Under the pieces are notes generated by a model that was given only the letters and a program-made list of their open reading frames with translations, did not search any database and was not told the DNA's origin. A DNA stretch of 64,000 nt from positions 2,666,001 to 2,730,000 of the forward strand of contig JAWWNJ010000006.1 in NCBI GenBank assembly GCA_037176885.1. The letters run 5' to 3'. Positions 44,884-55,486 of the stretch are shown here, piece by piece; position 1 is the first letter of the stretch; each line of letters opens with the position of its first letter. The position numbers and the translations under genes were made by a program. The DNA comes from Favolaschia claudopus (Eukaryota > Basidiomycota > Agaricomycetes > Agaricales > Mycenaceae).

Positions 44884-45729
44884 GGCGGTGGTGGTGGCTC
44901 AGGACGAGCGCGGTCCGTAAAAGTGAAGGTTGAAATCGAAGTGAGAAAGAGAGCTTGTGAACCGGATCACCCGCACTGCTTTGCTGACGCCTCTGTCATC
45001 TGTCATCGCTCCGACTTTCTCTCTCTGCCTCCACCTGCCTCAGTGCCTGTACACAGGCGTTTCACGGTCTACGTGCGGGCTGTACCGCTTCATCTCTAGA
45101 GCTAGAATCTCCCATTAGCTCCCATTCTTACAGCCCAGCGAGCAGGGAATTGGAGTTCCATAAGTAGATTCCGCAGCAGTAGTGGTGACGGGTAATATGC
45201 ACCCATATAATTAGCACACGCGCAGAGTATTCTTGAACACCATCGGCGTAGACCCTCCGGCTTGGAGGATTTTTGGTCCCAGGCCGCTTAGGACCAGAAA
45301 TCCTGGCAATGGGAAAGTTGTGCCTCACTGTGCCTAAAAAAGCTGAAAAAAGCGTGGTGACTTGGAGGTGTAAGTATATAGCAGCACTGGGAAGATCTCT
45401 GAGTGTTAGAGGGTCTGAAAGCCCCGGAGGACGAGGCGCGCAAGAAGTCGTCGGCACCCCCACTGGTATTGAATGATTGAGATGAGAGTTTCTCCTCATC
45501 TTTCTGGCCAACGATGCAGAGTACGATGTAGAGTGAGATTTGGCAAGCTTTAAACTTGTTCAGTTTTCCAAGTTTTGCGTATCACAATAAATAGAGTCGA
45601 CGCGACGCGTTGGTTGATGACGCGACGCGTCAGCGCGTCTAAGTTACGTTACTATATTGACCGTTGTGTTTACCATCTTGGCTTAGACGCTCTTAACGGC
45701 GTCGACAGTGGATAGCGCCCACCGTGACC
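44884..45729. other. divergent intergenic region, promoters only
   Basis: This 846-bp region lies between the divergent GH17 and TMEM19-like genes. A minus-strand frame at 45128-45511 has no recognisable domain and I do not call it. The ACGCGT boxes near the TMEM19 start are listed separately. Confidence 0.5.
45599..45630. promoter_or_regulatory. two tandem MluI-box (ACGCGT) modules
   Basis: GACGCGACGCGT occurs at 45599-45610 and again at 45619-45630, exactly 20 bp apart, about 100-130 bp before the TMEM19-like start codon. ACGCGT is the yeast MBF binding site for G1/S genes. Function here is inference. Confidence 0.45.
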
Positions 45730-46801
45730 ATGCCTAATATCTCCATCGTTTCTATCGTTCTTCCTACGCTACTAGCCGCCCATGGACTCTCCAAGAAGAG
45801 TCTCAGCCCAACCGGCGCCCTCACCGCGTTCATCGTCGGTTTCTTCATGTTTTCAGGCAGTCTCAAGCTCTGGGGAGTCTCCTTAATAGGCTTCTATCTT
45901 CTGGGAAGCCGCGCAACCAAGTGTATGTCTATCGACGCGTGTTCTTGCCAGCGGCAGCTTAGCTCATTTCGGTGGCTGGGTATACGTAGACGGCAAGCAA
46001 AAGAAAGCAAAGCTCGAAGCAGGATACCACGACTATGGTAACCGCTCCGGGTGGCAAGTACTAAGCAACTCCTTTAGCGCCGCTATCGCCTGTGCGGTGT
46101 GGAACGTCTTGTTCGACGCTGGAGGAGTCCACGCTTGGCTATGGGGCACATTGACTGCAATGAAGCTACCGAGTAGTATCACTCGCACTTACGCAAGTGA
46201 CGCCTGGTGCCCTGCTTCAACTACCATAGGAGAGGGCTGGAGTAGGGCGCTATTGTTCGCCGCGCTGGGGTGATCATTTCTCGGCTTTGAGAACCAGTAC
46301 TTGCACTCATTGAGTTACCTATTCAGCCATTTCGCCTGCTGCTTAGGCGACACCCTAGCCTCCGAGCTAGGAATTCTATCTTCCTCTCCCCCGCGTCTAG
46401 TTACCACAGGCAAACCAGTCCCGCCCGGCACAAACGGCGGCGTCTCCGTCGGCGGCACCCTCGCCTCCTTCGCTGGCGGCATCGTAATGGGCCTCATGAT
46501 GTGCCTCTGCCTCATCACCGAAAACTCCGCCTGCCGAACCGACTGGTTCGCTCTATCCCGCGATCTCGTATTCTGGGGCGGACTCGCAGGTGTAGGCGGT
46601 AGCATGCTCGATTCGCTGCTCGGAGCTACAATACAAACCACGCGATACGACGACGAGAGGAAGCTCGTCGTAGACGACCACGCGAAATCGGGCGGCAAGC
46701 CTCAATTGAAAATTATCAGCGGCTGGGATGTCCTCACGAACAATCAGGTCAACGTGGTTTCTTCTGTGTGTTGCGCCATTGTTGTTGCAATGCTCGCATA
46801 G
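45730..46801 (+). CDS. TMEM19 / DUF92 family membrane protein
   Basis: Met 45730 opens MPNISIVSIVLPTLLAAHGL, then SLSPTGALTAFIVGFFMFSG and LWGVSLIGFYLLGSRATK, typical of the DUF92 (TMEM19) family. After an intron: KKAKLEAGYHDYGNRSGWQVLSNSFSAAIACAVW, with YASDAWCPASTTIGEGWSRALLF. The last exon reads HFACCLGDTLASELGILS, PVPPGTNGGVSVGGTLASFAGG and FWGGLAGVGGSMLDSLLGAT, the conserved core, and ends NVVSSVCCAIVVAMLA at 46801. About six membrane segments are expected. In plants and cyanobacteria, members act as phytyl-phosphate kinases; the fungal role is not known. Splice joins in the middle exons are tentative. Confidence 0.8.
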
Positions 46802-46975
46802 ACCAGATTTCGACCATACGAAAATGTACCATAGACACACTCAAGACACACTCGAGAAAACTAACACCTTCGTCTAATCTGGGCGCTCGTTTACGCGAGC
46901 TCATCCTTGCAAATCCAGATTGGACCAATAGATTTATATGCACTGAGCTGTCATAAAAAGAACAGAAAAGTAGTG

Positions 46976-48314
46976 TTACACGCTTTCAGCAAACGCAAAC
47001 ATGTTCACATTCATCTCTTCTTGCGTCATAAACGGACCCGTCCCACCAAAGTCCAACTTCGGCGCCGCACCCTTCTCCTCAAACATGCTCCCAGTGCCGA
47101 AATTAAGCCCAGTGTTCGCCTCAGCGGTATTAATACCAAGGGGTACCCGCCTCGGCGGCGAGCGAGTTGGTGAGGGGGATGAAACGCAGGAAGAATACGC
47201 CGCACTGCGATACCGGTCTCGCTCGCTCACGTTCAAAGCGATCGCAGCTGCCTGAACGTCGTAGATGCTAACGGGCCGAGTCCTGTTCTTCAAATCCTCC
47301 AACATCTCATCCGTCACGCCAAGCTCCAGATCGCCCGGAAAATTCGTACTGTCCCGATTCCTGTCGCGCGAGAGTCTGTGCATGTACATGCCAATGTCGA
47401 AGATATCGGTGTAGGGCGTGAAGATCGATTGCGGGCGGGGCGTGGGCGATGTGACGGTGAAATCACTGGGGAGCGGCGTTGAGTGCGGCGAGGTTGCTGT
47501 GTCGATGGACGAGGAAGGAGGATCCCAGAGGAAACCGGAGACAGCTGAGAGTGCGTTGGAGGCGTACTGCCCTGCAGAAAAAGACAACACGGGCGGATCT
47601 GATTGCAGGTCGGACTTGGGGGTAGCCGGACGACGCGAACGACGCGCAGTGATAGGAAGGGGCAGAGTGTCTCGGTGACTACGAGCGTGCGATTGTGGGC
47701 TGTCGGCTGCCTGGTGTTGCGACTTGAGAGATGGCTTGGCAGTTGGCTGGGTCAGAGCACTTTGGTCTTCTGGCGGTCCATTGCTGACCGGGTTTGTATG
47801 TTCCAGCGAGTTTGGCGAATGAGTAAACGTGGTGTTGTCGGCTTTGATCTCGATGACAGGTTCGAGTGGGTGATTGGGCATGGCGGGAGTAATACCAGCA
47901 GTTGCGGTGGTCCCGAACGCAGAAGGCGCAACAAAGAAATCGTTCATGTTCAAGCCCAAAGAGCTCCAATCCTCGACGTATATCGTGGGCGGCGGAGGTC
48001 CAGAGAAAGGGCGGTGTCGTTTCTTCTTCTCTTTCGGCCTGAGCGTTTGGTGTGCGCTTGCCTTCAGCAGACTAGGACGGCGGAGGAACTGTTGCTTATC
48101 GTTCTGCCATGATCCTATATGCAGAATTCAGCAATGAGAATCGATACGAAGCGCTACACATACGCAGGCTGTCCGTCTCGTAGTGGTGCGTCGCAAGTGT
48201 TGTCGGCGGATCCGGAGCTGGCGAGGAAGGGTTTTTTTGACGCCGCGAGGAAAATATTGCGAGAAAGAAGGCCCAGAGAGCATGGATGACGCGAAGGATG
48301 GTTGAAGAGGACAT
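46976..48314 (-). CDS. hypothetical single-pass membrane protein
   Basis: Two exons are inferred. The first starts at 48314 (MSSSTILRVIHALWAFFLAIF), giving one hydrophobic segment right at the N-terminus, and ends at a GT donor after YETDS. The second runs uninterrupted from about 48112 to the stop at 46976 and includes a basic patch (RPKEKKKRHRPFSGPPPPTIY) and long low-complexity Ser/Pro stretches. A short conserved-looking block is DIFDIGMYMHRLSRDRNRDS followed by DLELGVTDEMLEDLKNRTRPVSIYDVQAAAIALN. I do not recognise a family. The hydrophobic N-terminus could be a signal anchor. The tail end is 174 bp from the convergent TMEM19-like gene. Confidence 0.6.
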
Positions 48315-49067
48315 GAGGAGAGAGAAGCGTCGCCAAAGCTGTAGATTGTGTCCTTTGCGTATAGAAATGTGGACTAGAAATGTAGCGTCCCTTCCTTCCG
48401 CCGCCCCGCCAAAGTATGGACAGGCTCCGAGCACCTGGAGGCCTCGATTTGACCGCGTAGCGCCGGATACTCAACGGCGAGAGAACCGGTTGGCGCTGTT
48501 GATCAGACCTTGAAGCTTGAAGACACCGCGAGGACGCAGCAGATGGCGGCAGGAACGAAGAGAGGTTCGTGACCGAGTGTGACACCTGATGAAAAGCTTT
48601 TCTCCGCCAACCATGACGAGCTATTGTACGCCTACGACGCGCTATATGGCCCGACGCCTGTTATTCTGGAATATCGCCGCAGTGGGAGTTAGAACAGCCA
48701 TACTCCACCTCCATCAGCCCAATTTAGACCCCAGAAAAAAAAGTGGTCGTGTGAGGCCGCCAACCGGCCATGGCACAAACTTGGACTCAACTCGTCCCTC
48801 GGTCTGATTTTTATTCTCAGCAACCGAGTGTTCTATGTCCGTACTCCTCGTCGGTCTACCTCCAACGTCACAAACGAGCTATATTTGAACCGGAAACCTT
48901 GGGGGGAAAGTCTCCGTAAGTTTCACGGTGAACTGGGGCCGGATCAAGCATTTTTACGGCCTGCCTTATCTCGTGTTCATGTTCGAAGAAACATATATAT
49001 CCCCTCGTTTTCTCTGCGCCTCTCCCTCACTCCCTCCTCGGAGTCCCCTTCCGGTCTTTAATCCCTC
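48315..49067. other. divergent intergenic region
   Basis: About 750 bp between the hypothetical membrane protein and the GH5 gene. No gene is supported. A CATATATATC TATA-like box is at about 48991-49000, about 70 bp before the GH5 start codon. Confidence 0.5.
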
Positions 49068-51906
49068 ATGTCCACAACTGACTCGAGCTCGACCCCGTTC
49101 CACTCTTCTCATGAGTCTACGTACAATTACAACTATGTTTACCAAGCTCCCTCCGAGTCGGTGCCAAGAAAGAGGCGGCAGAAACGCCGACTTGTGACGA
49201 TCTTGGCAGCTGTCTTTGTTCTCGTCGTGCTCATCGTGATCGTCGTGTATTTCACCGCAATCCGACCAAAACACGGCGGCAATGATTCATCCTCATCCTC
49301 ATCCTCTTCGTCTTCTACGTCTTCGGGATCTAGCACAAAATTGACGGTAATATTCTTCAATCGCACAGGAAATATATTTCATTGAGCACTTTGTAGGTTG
49401 GAGGAGACGGTTCAATTGTTACGATGGAGGACGGCACCAAGTTCACGTATAACAATTCTTTCGGAGGGTTCTGTAAGTCTACACTGTACTGTTATATGCA
49501 TCATTTCCTTTTATGAATTCGATGCAGGGGTCAACGATCCTCAGAACCCTTTCAATAACAATGCCCAGCCCAATTCGTTCACACCGCCGTTAAACACCAG
49601 TTGGAAGTGGGGTGTTGACCGCGTCTATGGTGTCAACCTGGGAGGGCTGTTTGTGCTAGGTAAGCAGAATTCCCTCGAGCCCTATTTTTGTCTCTCTAAA
49701 ACCGCAGCAGAGCCCTTTATCACACCGTCGTTTTTCGACAAATACGCGCCTGCAGCGATCGATGAATGGACTCTCAGCGTAGCGATGGCTAATGACACGG
49801 CAAGCGGTGGTCTCGGACAGCTAGAGAATCACTATGCCACGTTCATTGTCAGTGCACGACGACATGCGTCTCTTCACCAGACCGTCCTAACGATCCACTA
49901 GACCGAGCAGGATATAGCTGAAATTGCAGGTGACTATGATCCACAGATATTCTCGAGTCTTGCCCGCGCTGACAAGCTATCTACCTAGGTGCGGGTCTCA
50001 ACTGGCTGAGGATACCTATCGCCTTCTGGGCGATCGAAACGTGGCCGGGAGAGCCGTTCCTCGCCAAAACCTCTTGGACGTACGATATGTTATCGTTATC
50101 TTCTCCCCGTCTCTCATCAATCTGCCAGGTATTTCTTACGTGTTCTCGGATGGGCTCGGAAGTATGGTTTGCGGGTTTGCTTGGATCTTCACGCCGTGCC
50201 AGGTTCGTGGTTTATTTTTGTCGAGATAATGACTCTGATGTCGACTGTCTGACCAGGCTCGCAAAATGGTAAGCAGTACTCTCCATCCGCTTCGTGCAGA
50301 AGGTGACCATGAGTTGGTAGGACTGAATCATTCGGGCCGGTACGTTGAACCTGAAATTTATGTCTCTATTCTCATCTGTGGATTAGCTTGTCGCCTGTTA
50401 ACTTCCTGTCTGGTAAGTTGTTCCTCCTGCCCTCGAATCGACGATGGGTATATATTTACCGTTTCAATAGGAAATATGTGAGCTAATGCGCCTTTTCGAA
50501 TGACTCTCCTGAACGTTGTCCACTCGTAGGGGCATGGCAAATGCTGAAAGGACGTTGTACTACATACGGGTCCTTACTGAGTTCGTTTCGCAGCCAGCTT
50601 ATCGTGACCTTATTCCCGTTTTCGGGATCGTCAACGAGGTATCAGAGTCTGCCTCTCTCTTGCTTCGAAGATACATTCAACTTTACCTTTTTTGTTCAGG
50701 CAATGCTCGGCATCATCGGGAGGGATTCGTTGACCTCGTTCTACCTCGAGGCACACAATATGATCCGATCGATCACTGGATTTGGGGAGGGAAATGGTCC
50801 CGTGAGTGCATTCCGGCTCAGCAGTAAAATCTCGCTGAATTTGCTTTCTCAAAGTATATCGCCAGTGAGTATAATCTTGCCCCTATAGACTTTACTGAAA
50901 TAACCAAGTCCACGACGGCTTCCAACCCCTTGAATCCTGGGCCAATTTTCTGCAAGGATCGGATCGAATTATTCTCGATACGCATCCATACTTCTCATTT
51001 GGTGCAGTCGACACTTCGCCCATGGCGGTAAATGATGACAAGGGCAATCCCGGAGGAAAATGGCCGACTCAGGCATGTAATGCTTGGGGTCCTTCGACCA
51101 ACTCCAGGCAAGTCTTTCTAGATCTCCTTGCTTGATTGCTGACGTTTTCCAAGTCAATCGGCTTTCGGTGTTACGATATCCGGTGAATTTGCTGCCTCTC
51201 CCAATAATTGCGGCTATTTCCTTCTCGGATCTCAGCCTAACTCTCAGTCGACCAACCCGGATTGTCCGGCGTACGACGATTACCAGAACTATAACGAGTC
51301 GATGAAGGCTGGGATTTCAAATTATGTGTTGGCAAGCATGGACGCTACTGGAGATTGGTTCTTCTGGACATGGAAGGTGGGACACGTTCTCGGACTAGGT
51401 GTATCTGAAGAACTTATTCCTCGTAGATTGGTCCAAACGGTGCCGGAGTGATCGGTACCCCATTGTGGTCGTACCAGCTTGGTCTTCAGCAGGGATGGAT
51501 TCCTAAGGATCCACGTACTGCCTTCGGAAAATGCGCCGCTCTCGGATTGACCCCCAATCCCTTCGATGGGAACTACGCAGGGTGGATGACCGGTGGCGCC
51601 ACGTCGACAATAGCTGCATCCTCGTCACAATCCTTCCCATGGCCGCCGACCACCATCTCCAGTGCCAACGTCCCATTCACTCTCATGCCAACATATACAT
51701 CGACCGGCCCCGTTATCACCCTCCCTCCACAAACATTCACCGCAGCTCCCAGCTCCGTCACCGCTTCCGCCGACGGCTGGTTCAATGCGCAGGATACTGC
51801 GGGCGGCGTGGTGACCGTTGCCGGTTGCACGTACCCGGACGAATATAATGGAATCTTCACGTCGTCTACACCCACTGCACCTTGCACAGGGCCGACTGCG
51901 TCATGA
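49068..51906 (+). CDS. GH5 exo-beta-1,3-glucanase, type II membrane protein
   Basis: Met 49068 starts a short cytosolic tail with a basic stop (PRKRRQKRR), one membrane segment (LVTILAAVFVLVVLIVIVVYF) and a serine run. Exons then give VNDPQNPFNNNAQPNSFTPP, VDRVYGVNLGGLFVLEPFITPS (joined), GLNWLRIPIAFWA, YGLRVCLDLHAVPGSQN, LIPVFGIVNE with the acid/base Glu at about 50630, DTHPYFSFGAVD, and VTISGEFAASPNNCG with the nucleophile Glu at about 51190. The end has WFFWTWKIGPNGAGV and a Ser/Thr-rich C-terminus finishing TAPCTGPTAS. More than ten introns are inferred. This matches GH5_9 exoglucanases that trim beta-1,3-glucan in fungal walls. It has the same tail-anchor-stem plan as the GH17 gene 4 kb away. 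Confidence 0.88.
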
Positions 51907-52207
51907 GTAGATGAGTATTAAATAAGAAGACGGACAACTTTCATTGTAATATTATTCTTAGATCGCACACCTACATACAGACAGACCCTTCAGACACTCA
52001 TTAGTATCGCACATCGTACTTGCTATCGTTATTCTACTGGCTTTCTAACTCCATACATGTATTTGTTTCTACACGCAAGGCTCTGGATTTCTTTTTGCCC
52101 ACAACACTTTTGATGTATTGGCCCCATTTTCCCACGGCTTCCGTAACAACCACTTTGCACAGTTCTACGAAGATAGTCGTTCAGATTCCCGTACACTAGA
52201 ACCAGAG
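51907..52207. other. intergenic, no gene seen
   Basis: The 301-bp gap before the F-box gene contains the GH5 3' UTR (an ATTAAATAAG polyA-like stretch at about 51916). The F-box frame is open upstream from 52118 without an ATG. Confidence 0.45.
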
Positions 52208-53578
52208 ATGCTCGAAACTCTGCCAGTCGAACTAATCGACAAGATTCTGGGCGACCTTCACCTTTTGGAAGTGATCAAGATGTCGCAACTTTCTCGACGA
52301 CTGAGATTGGTGACGGCGGACCCGATTCTTAACGTCTGGCGGCTTCCAATCCTCCGTAACCTTCGCTCAGAAGAGTACGAGGAGTCTCTGAAACATCTAA
52401 GCGTGTACACAACCGTTCCCCGGCACAATTGGGTTGAGATTCTCTCAATGGCGAGAGCAACCTATATTTTATTTGAAACCACGCTGCCCAATCTCAAAGA
52501 CGCGGAATGGGAAGACGCCTTTTCCAGGTAATAACATGCCAGTTGCGGTCAAGCGCAGGCTGTCGCCATCCAGTGCAACTGAAAATCGCTTAGACGTTTT
52601 CTTCCGTCTTGGAGGAAGTGGAGGAAGGACAGCAACTGGAAGACCGCTTTTCTCAGGTTCGGGGGTTCAGTGGGCTCCTCATGCCGCAGGGTTTCAACTT
52701 ACATGCTCAGGTTGCTGTATCAAACCTGGCATCGCAGTTCTACATCGTGCACGACTAACGAAGCATGGACCAAGTCAGCTCCGCTCTTGACTCTATGCCG
52801 CTGATGCTCAGCAATTTGAGCAGGTATATCGTACTCAATCGAAATGGAACCGCCAACTTATTGGAAGCATCGTCGAGAGGATTTAGTCCGACGCTTATAT
52901 TCGACGACATCAGGTATATCGATTGGAGCCCGGATAACGAGTTTACTTCTCACTATTCGCTTCAAAGATTGCAACAAAATATGCTTCATCTGGAGATGCG
53001 CGCCCGGGTCAAGCTGGTTGTCGTTTGGAGCGACACATTCAAATCTGACTACTTTCCAGGTGGTTGTCCAGTTTGCCGACATTCGTGTTGTTGCGCTGGG
53101 CACTCTAAATTGGCCACGCAGTCCTCTAACAGTCAATTCTAACGCCAAAGCTCTACTCGCGCCTTCTTGCATTCGCACAGACGATACAGAGATGCCTCCC
53201 TGGGAATACTCTTATCTGAATCATCCACTCCCGGCACAGACCCACATCGAGTACCCTTTTAATACACCCGGCGGAGCAGACGATCGACGAGCACTCCAAG
53301 AAGAGGCGGAATCCGAGGGTCTGGAGTGGGTAGGCGGATTGATGTACGCCTTTTGTCTGCCCGCTTCTACATAATATTCTCAAGCGAGTAGGCTCGTAAC
53401 GCAAATCATTGCACAGGAAGTGAGTGCAGCCCCTCTGCAAGGCGAGCAACCTCAACACGAAATTCTCGGCGGTCGGCAGCAATACGCGTCCTTCGCATGG
53501 GAAGACCTCTGGGCTGTTGCACCGTGGCTTGAAGAAAAGATCACGAAACAAATTGATGGGCCAGGGCTAGGATTGTGA
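52208..53578 (+). CDS. F-box protein
   Basis: An F-box starts at the chosen Met 52208: MLETLPVELIDKILGDLHLLEVIKMSQLSRRLRLVT. Downstream exons, joined by splice signals, read YIVLNRNGTANLLEASSRGFSP at about 52820-52890, VKLVVVWSDTF, and WEYSYLNHPLPAQTHIEYPF at about 53200-53260. After a further intron, QIIAQEVSAAPLQGEQPQHEI and FAWEDLWAVAPWLEEKI end at TGA 53576-53578. F-box proteins link substrates to Skp1-Cul1 ubiquitin ligases. The target of this one is unknown. Exon joins between about 52530 and 53050 are uncertain. Confidence 0.68.
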
Positions 53579-54055
53579 AGTCTTCGCATCTCTGTCGCCG
53601 CGATTAATTCGAGATCTTGACACCTTCTCCAAATTCGACTTGATAACCACGTGTATTTCCTAAAAAGGGAGAAACAAGATCGGTTTCTTTGTTCGGAACC
53701 CACATCCGAGACACCGAAAACAAAAGGGCATTCGACGCGTCGTTCTGCTTGTCTCTTTTTGTCTTTTGTTCCGCCTTATTACGTCGGCGGTCCTTTGGTC
53801 GTTGTGCTGTGCATGTCTCTCGAAACGCCCCAGGGAATCTTCCTTTTATGGCGGCATCCTCTTTCTGCTCGACCCGAGAACAATAGGCTCTTTCGGTGCT
53901 TTGTTGCCTCATTGGGTTTGTCTCGAGTGTTTAAAAGCTAAACGGCTGCGTCGGGGATGGGATATTTCTTTCCCTCTCCATCACCTTCCACGACGTTGCA
54001 GGTCTTCGTTGACGATCCAACTCCATTCCTTCATTTAGCTGTATAATTACAAGAC
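53579..54055. other. intergenic, no gene seen
   Basis: About 480 bp before the zinc-finger gene. Frames on both strands are short, overlap each other and show no domain. Probably a promoter and 5' UTR. Confidence 0.45.
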
Positions 54056-55140
54056 ATGACTGCCTCAGATCGCGTTCGTATCCGTTTAAGTTTGTCCGAA
54101 TACTTTCTCATATGTTTTCAGTGGCCTTGCTCTCAATGCCCCAAGACTTTCACTCGCAAAGGAGATCTCGTTCGCCATAATTTGCTGCACCAAGGACATC
54201 GGTCATTCTCTTTTCTAACCGCTTCGTATCTTTGCTCAGTTCTTGTTTAGGCCCCATACGTGCACGAAATGCGGCAAATCCTTTGCGCAGTATTCCGGCT
54301 ATCGAACCCACCTGAACGTCCAGTAAGCTTGAAAATAGTCGCATTTGTCATTAAATCCTCACCAATTTGTAGTTCTGGGGAAAAGCCGTTTCGTTGCGGC
54401 ATCGCATCCTGCAAAGCTACCTTTGCCGATCCTTCATCCCGTTCTCGTCACCGCAAGGAGACCCATGAACTCTCGGGAGCGTACTGCTGCCCCGTGCCAG
54501 GTTGCAGATCAAGGTTAGTCTCTAGGCCTCATCTTTCCTTCAGGCCGCATTCTGATTCCAGTTTTCATTTTCAAGAGGTATCAAGCGCCGCTCCGTGTTC
54601 GCTGCCCACATGAAGAAGCACGGCAGCAAGTACGAGGATGACGACATCGAGAGGCACTTCAAGAACGTCGTTCGTAGCGTGCGCTCAGTGAAAACGAAGA
54701 TGGAGGCCCCAGAATACGACCTCGACCTTAAACTGCCTGAAGTCCCCGCGATCATGCCTTGTGGGTTTCTATGCTGTCGCTCTCTCAAGTTAGATCCTCA
54801 TGTTATTCCAGACGATACATACATTGCCTATAATCCTTTCCCGCTCTACAGCGTTCCGCCGCTACCTAACGACCTGACGGACCTGCACGTCACGAACGGG
54901 GAGCTCTTCACGTTCGACTCACCCTCTTCTTCACTCTCTCCGGACTCGCACTCCTCACCATCTTCTTCGTTCTCCCCTTCCTCGTCCCCTTTCCAGTCTC
55001 GGGACCGCGACGAATCGAGATTTAATTTACGCCATGTTAATGTCGCGGAAGCGAACGGCTCTTACGATCCCTTAACGTCTGGAAATGACAAACCGGCGCT
55101 GTCTCCAGTCTCCCAACTCATGTACGAATATGGCCTTTGA
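54056..55140 (+). CDS. C2H2 zinc-finger transcription factor
   Basis: Met 54056 begins MTASDRVRIR and an intron leads to the finger array. Finger 1 is CSQCPKTFTRKGDLVRHNLLH. Finger 2 is CTKCGKSFAQYSGYRTHLNV, continuing over an intron. Finger 3 follows a GEKPFRC linker: CGIASCKATFADPSSRSRH. Finger 4 starts YCCPVPGC and resumes after an intron at SVFAAHMKKHGSKYEDDD. The C-terminal half contains acidic and Ser/Pro-rich stretches (DSPSSSLSPDSHSSPSSSFS), as in activation domains, and ends SQLMYEYGL at 55140. The fingers are spread over four small exons. The target genes are unknown. Confidence 0.8.
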
Positions 55141-55486
55141 AGCCCCCTTCAAGTAATTCCGAGTTCAGTCGATCTGAACTTGTGTTTGTATCGATATACG
55201 TCGTGATAATTTCCTGTACTTACGCTATAGCCGGTCGACCTTTCCACTGTAATCATTAGTCTTTGCCCAGTACCTATATCCTGCTAATAGGCCGAATAAA
55301 ATTGCTATACTTGACTTTGGGGGGAAAAAAAACGAGTCACGTGAATTTTGACGCCGCTGTGAGTAAAATCAACAGCTCTTAGCCCCGTCCAAACTGAGCT
55401 CCCTACTTCGCACCTCACGTCCATCCCTTGCACTCACCTGTGGTCCTCGACGCTCTCTACAACGCCAGAATTTTCGGCCGCGTCTG
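55141..55486. other. intergenic, no gene seen
   Basis: This gap of about 350 bp holds an AATAAAA polyA-like signal at about 55295 and a GGGGGGAAAAAAAA run near 55318-55331 just before the USP gene promoter. Confidence 0.45.

Noticed and set aside
45128..45511. 127-codon minus-strand frame upstream of TMEM19-like gene
   Set aside because: No recognisable motif, and it lies in a divergent promoter region.
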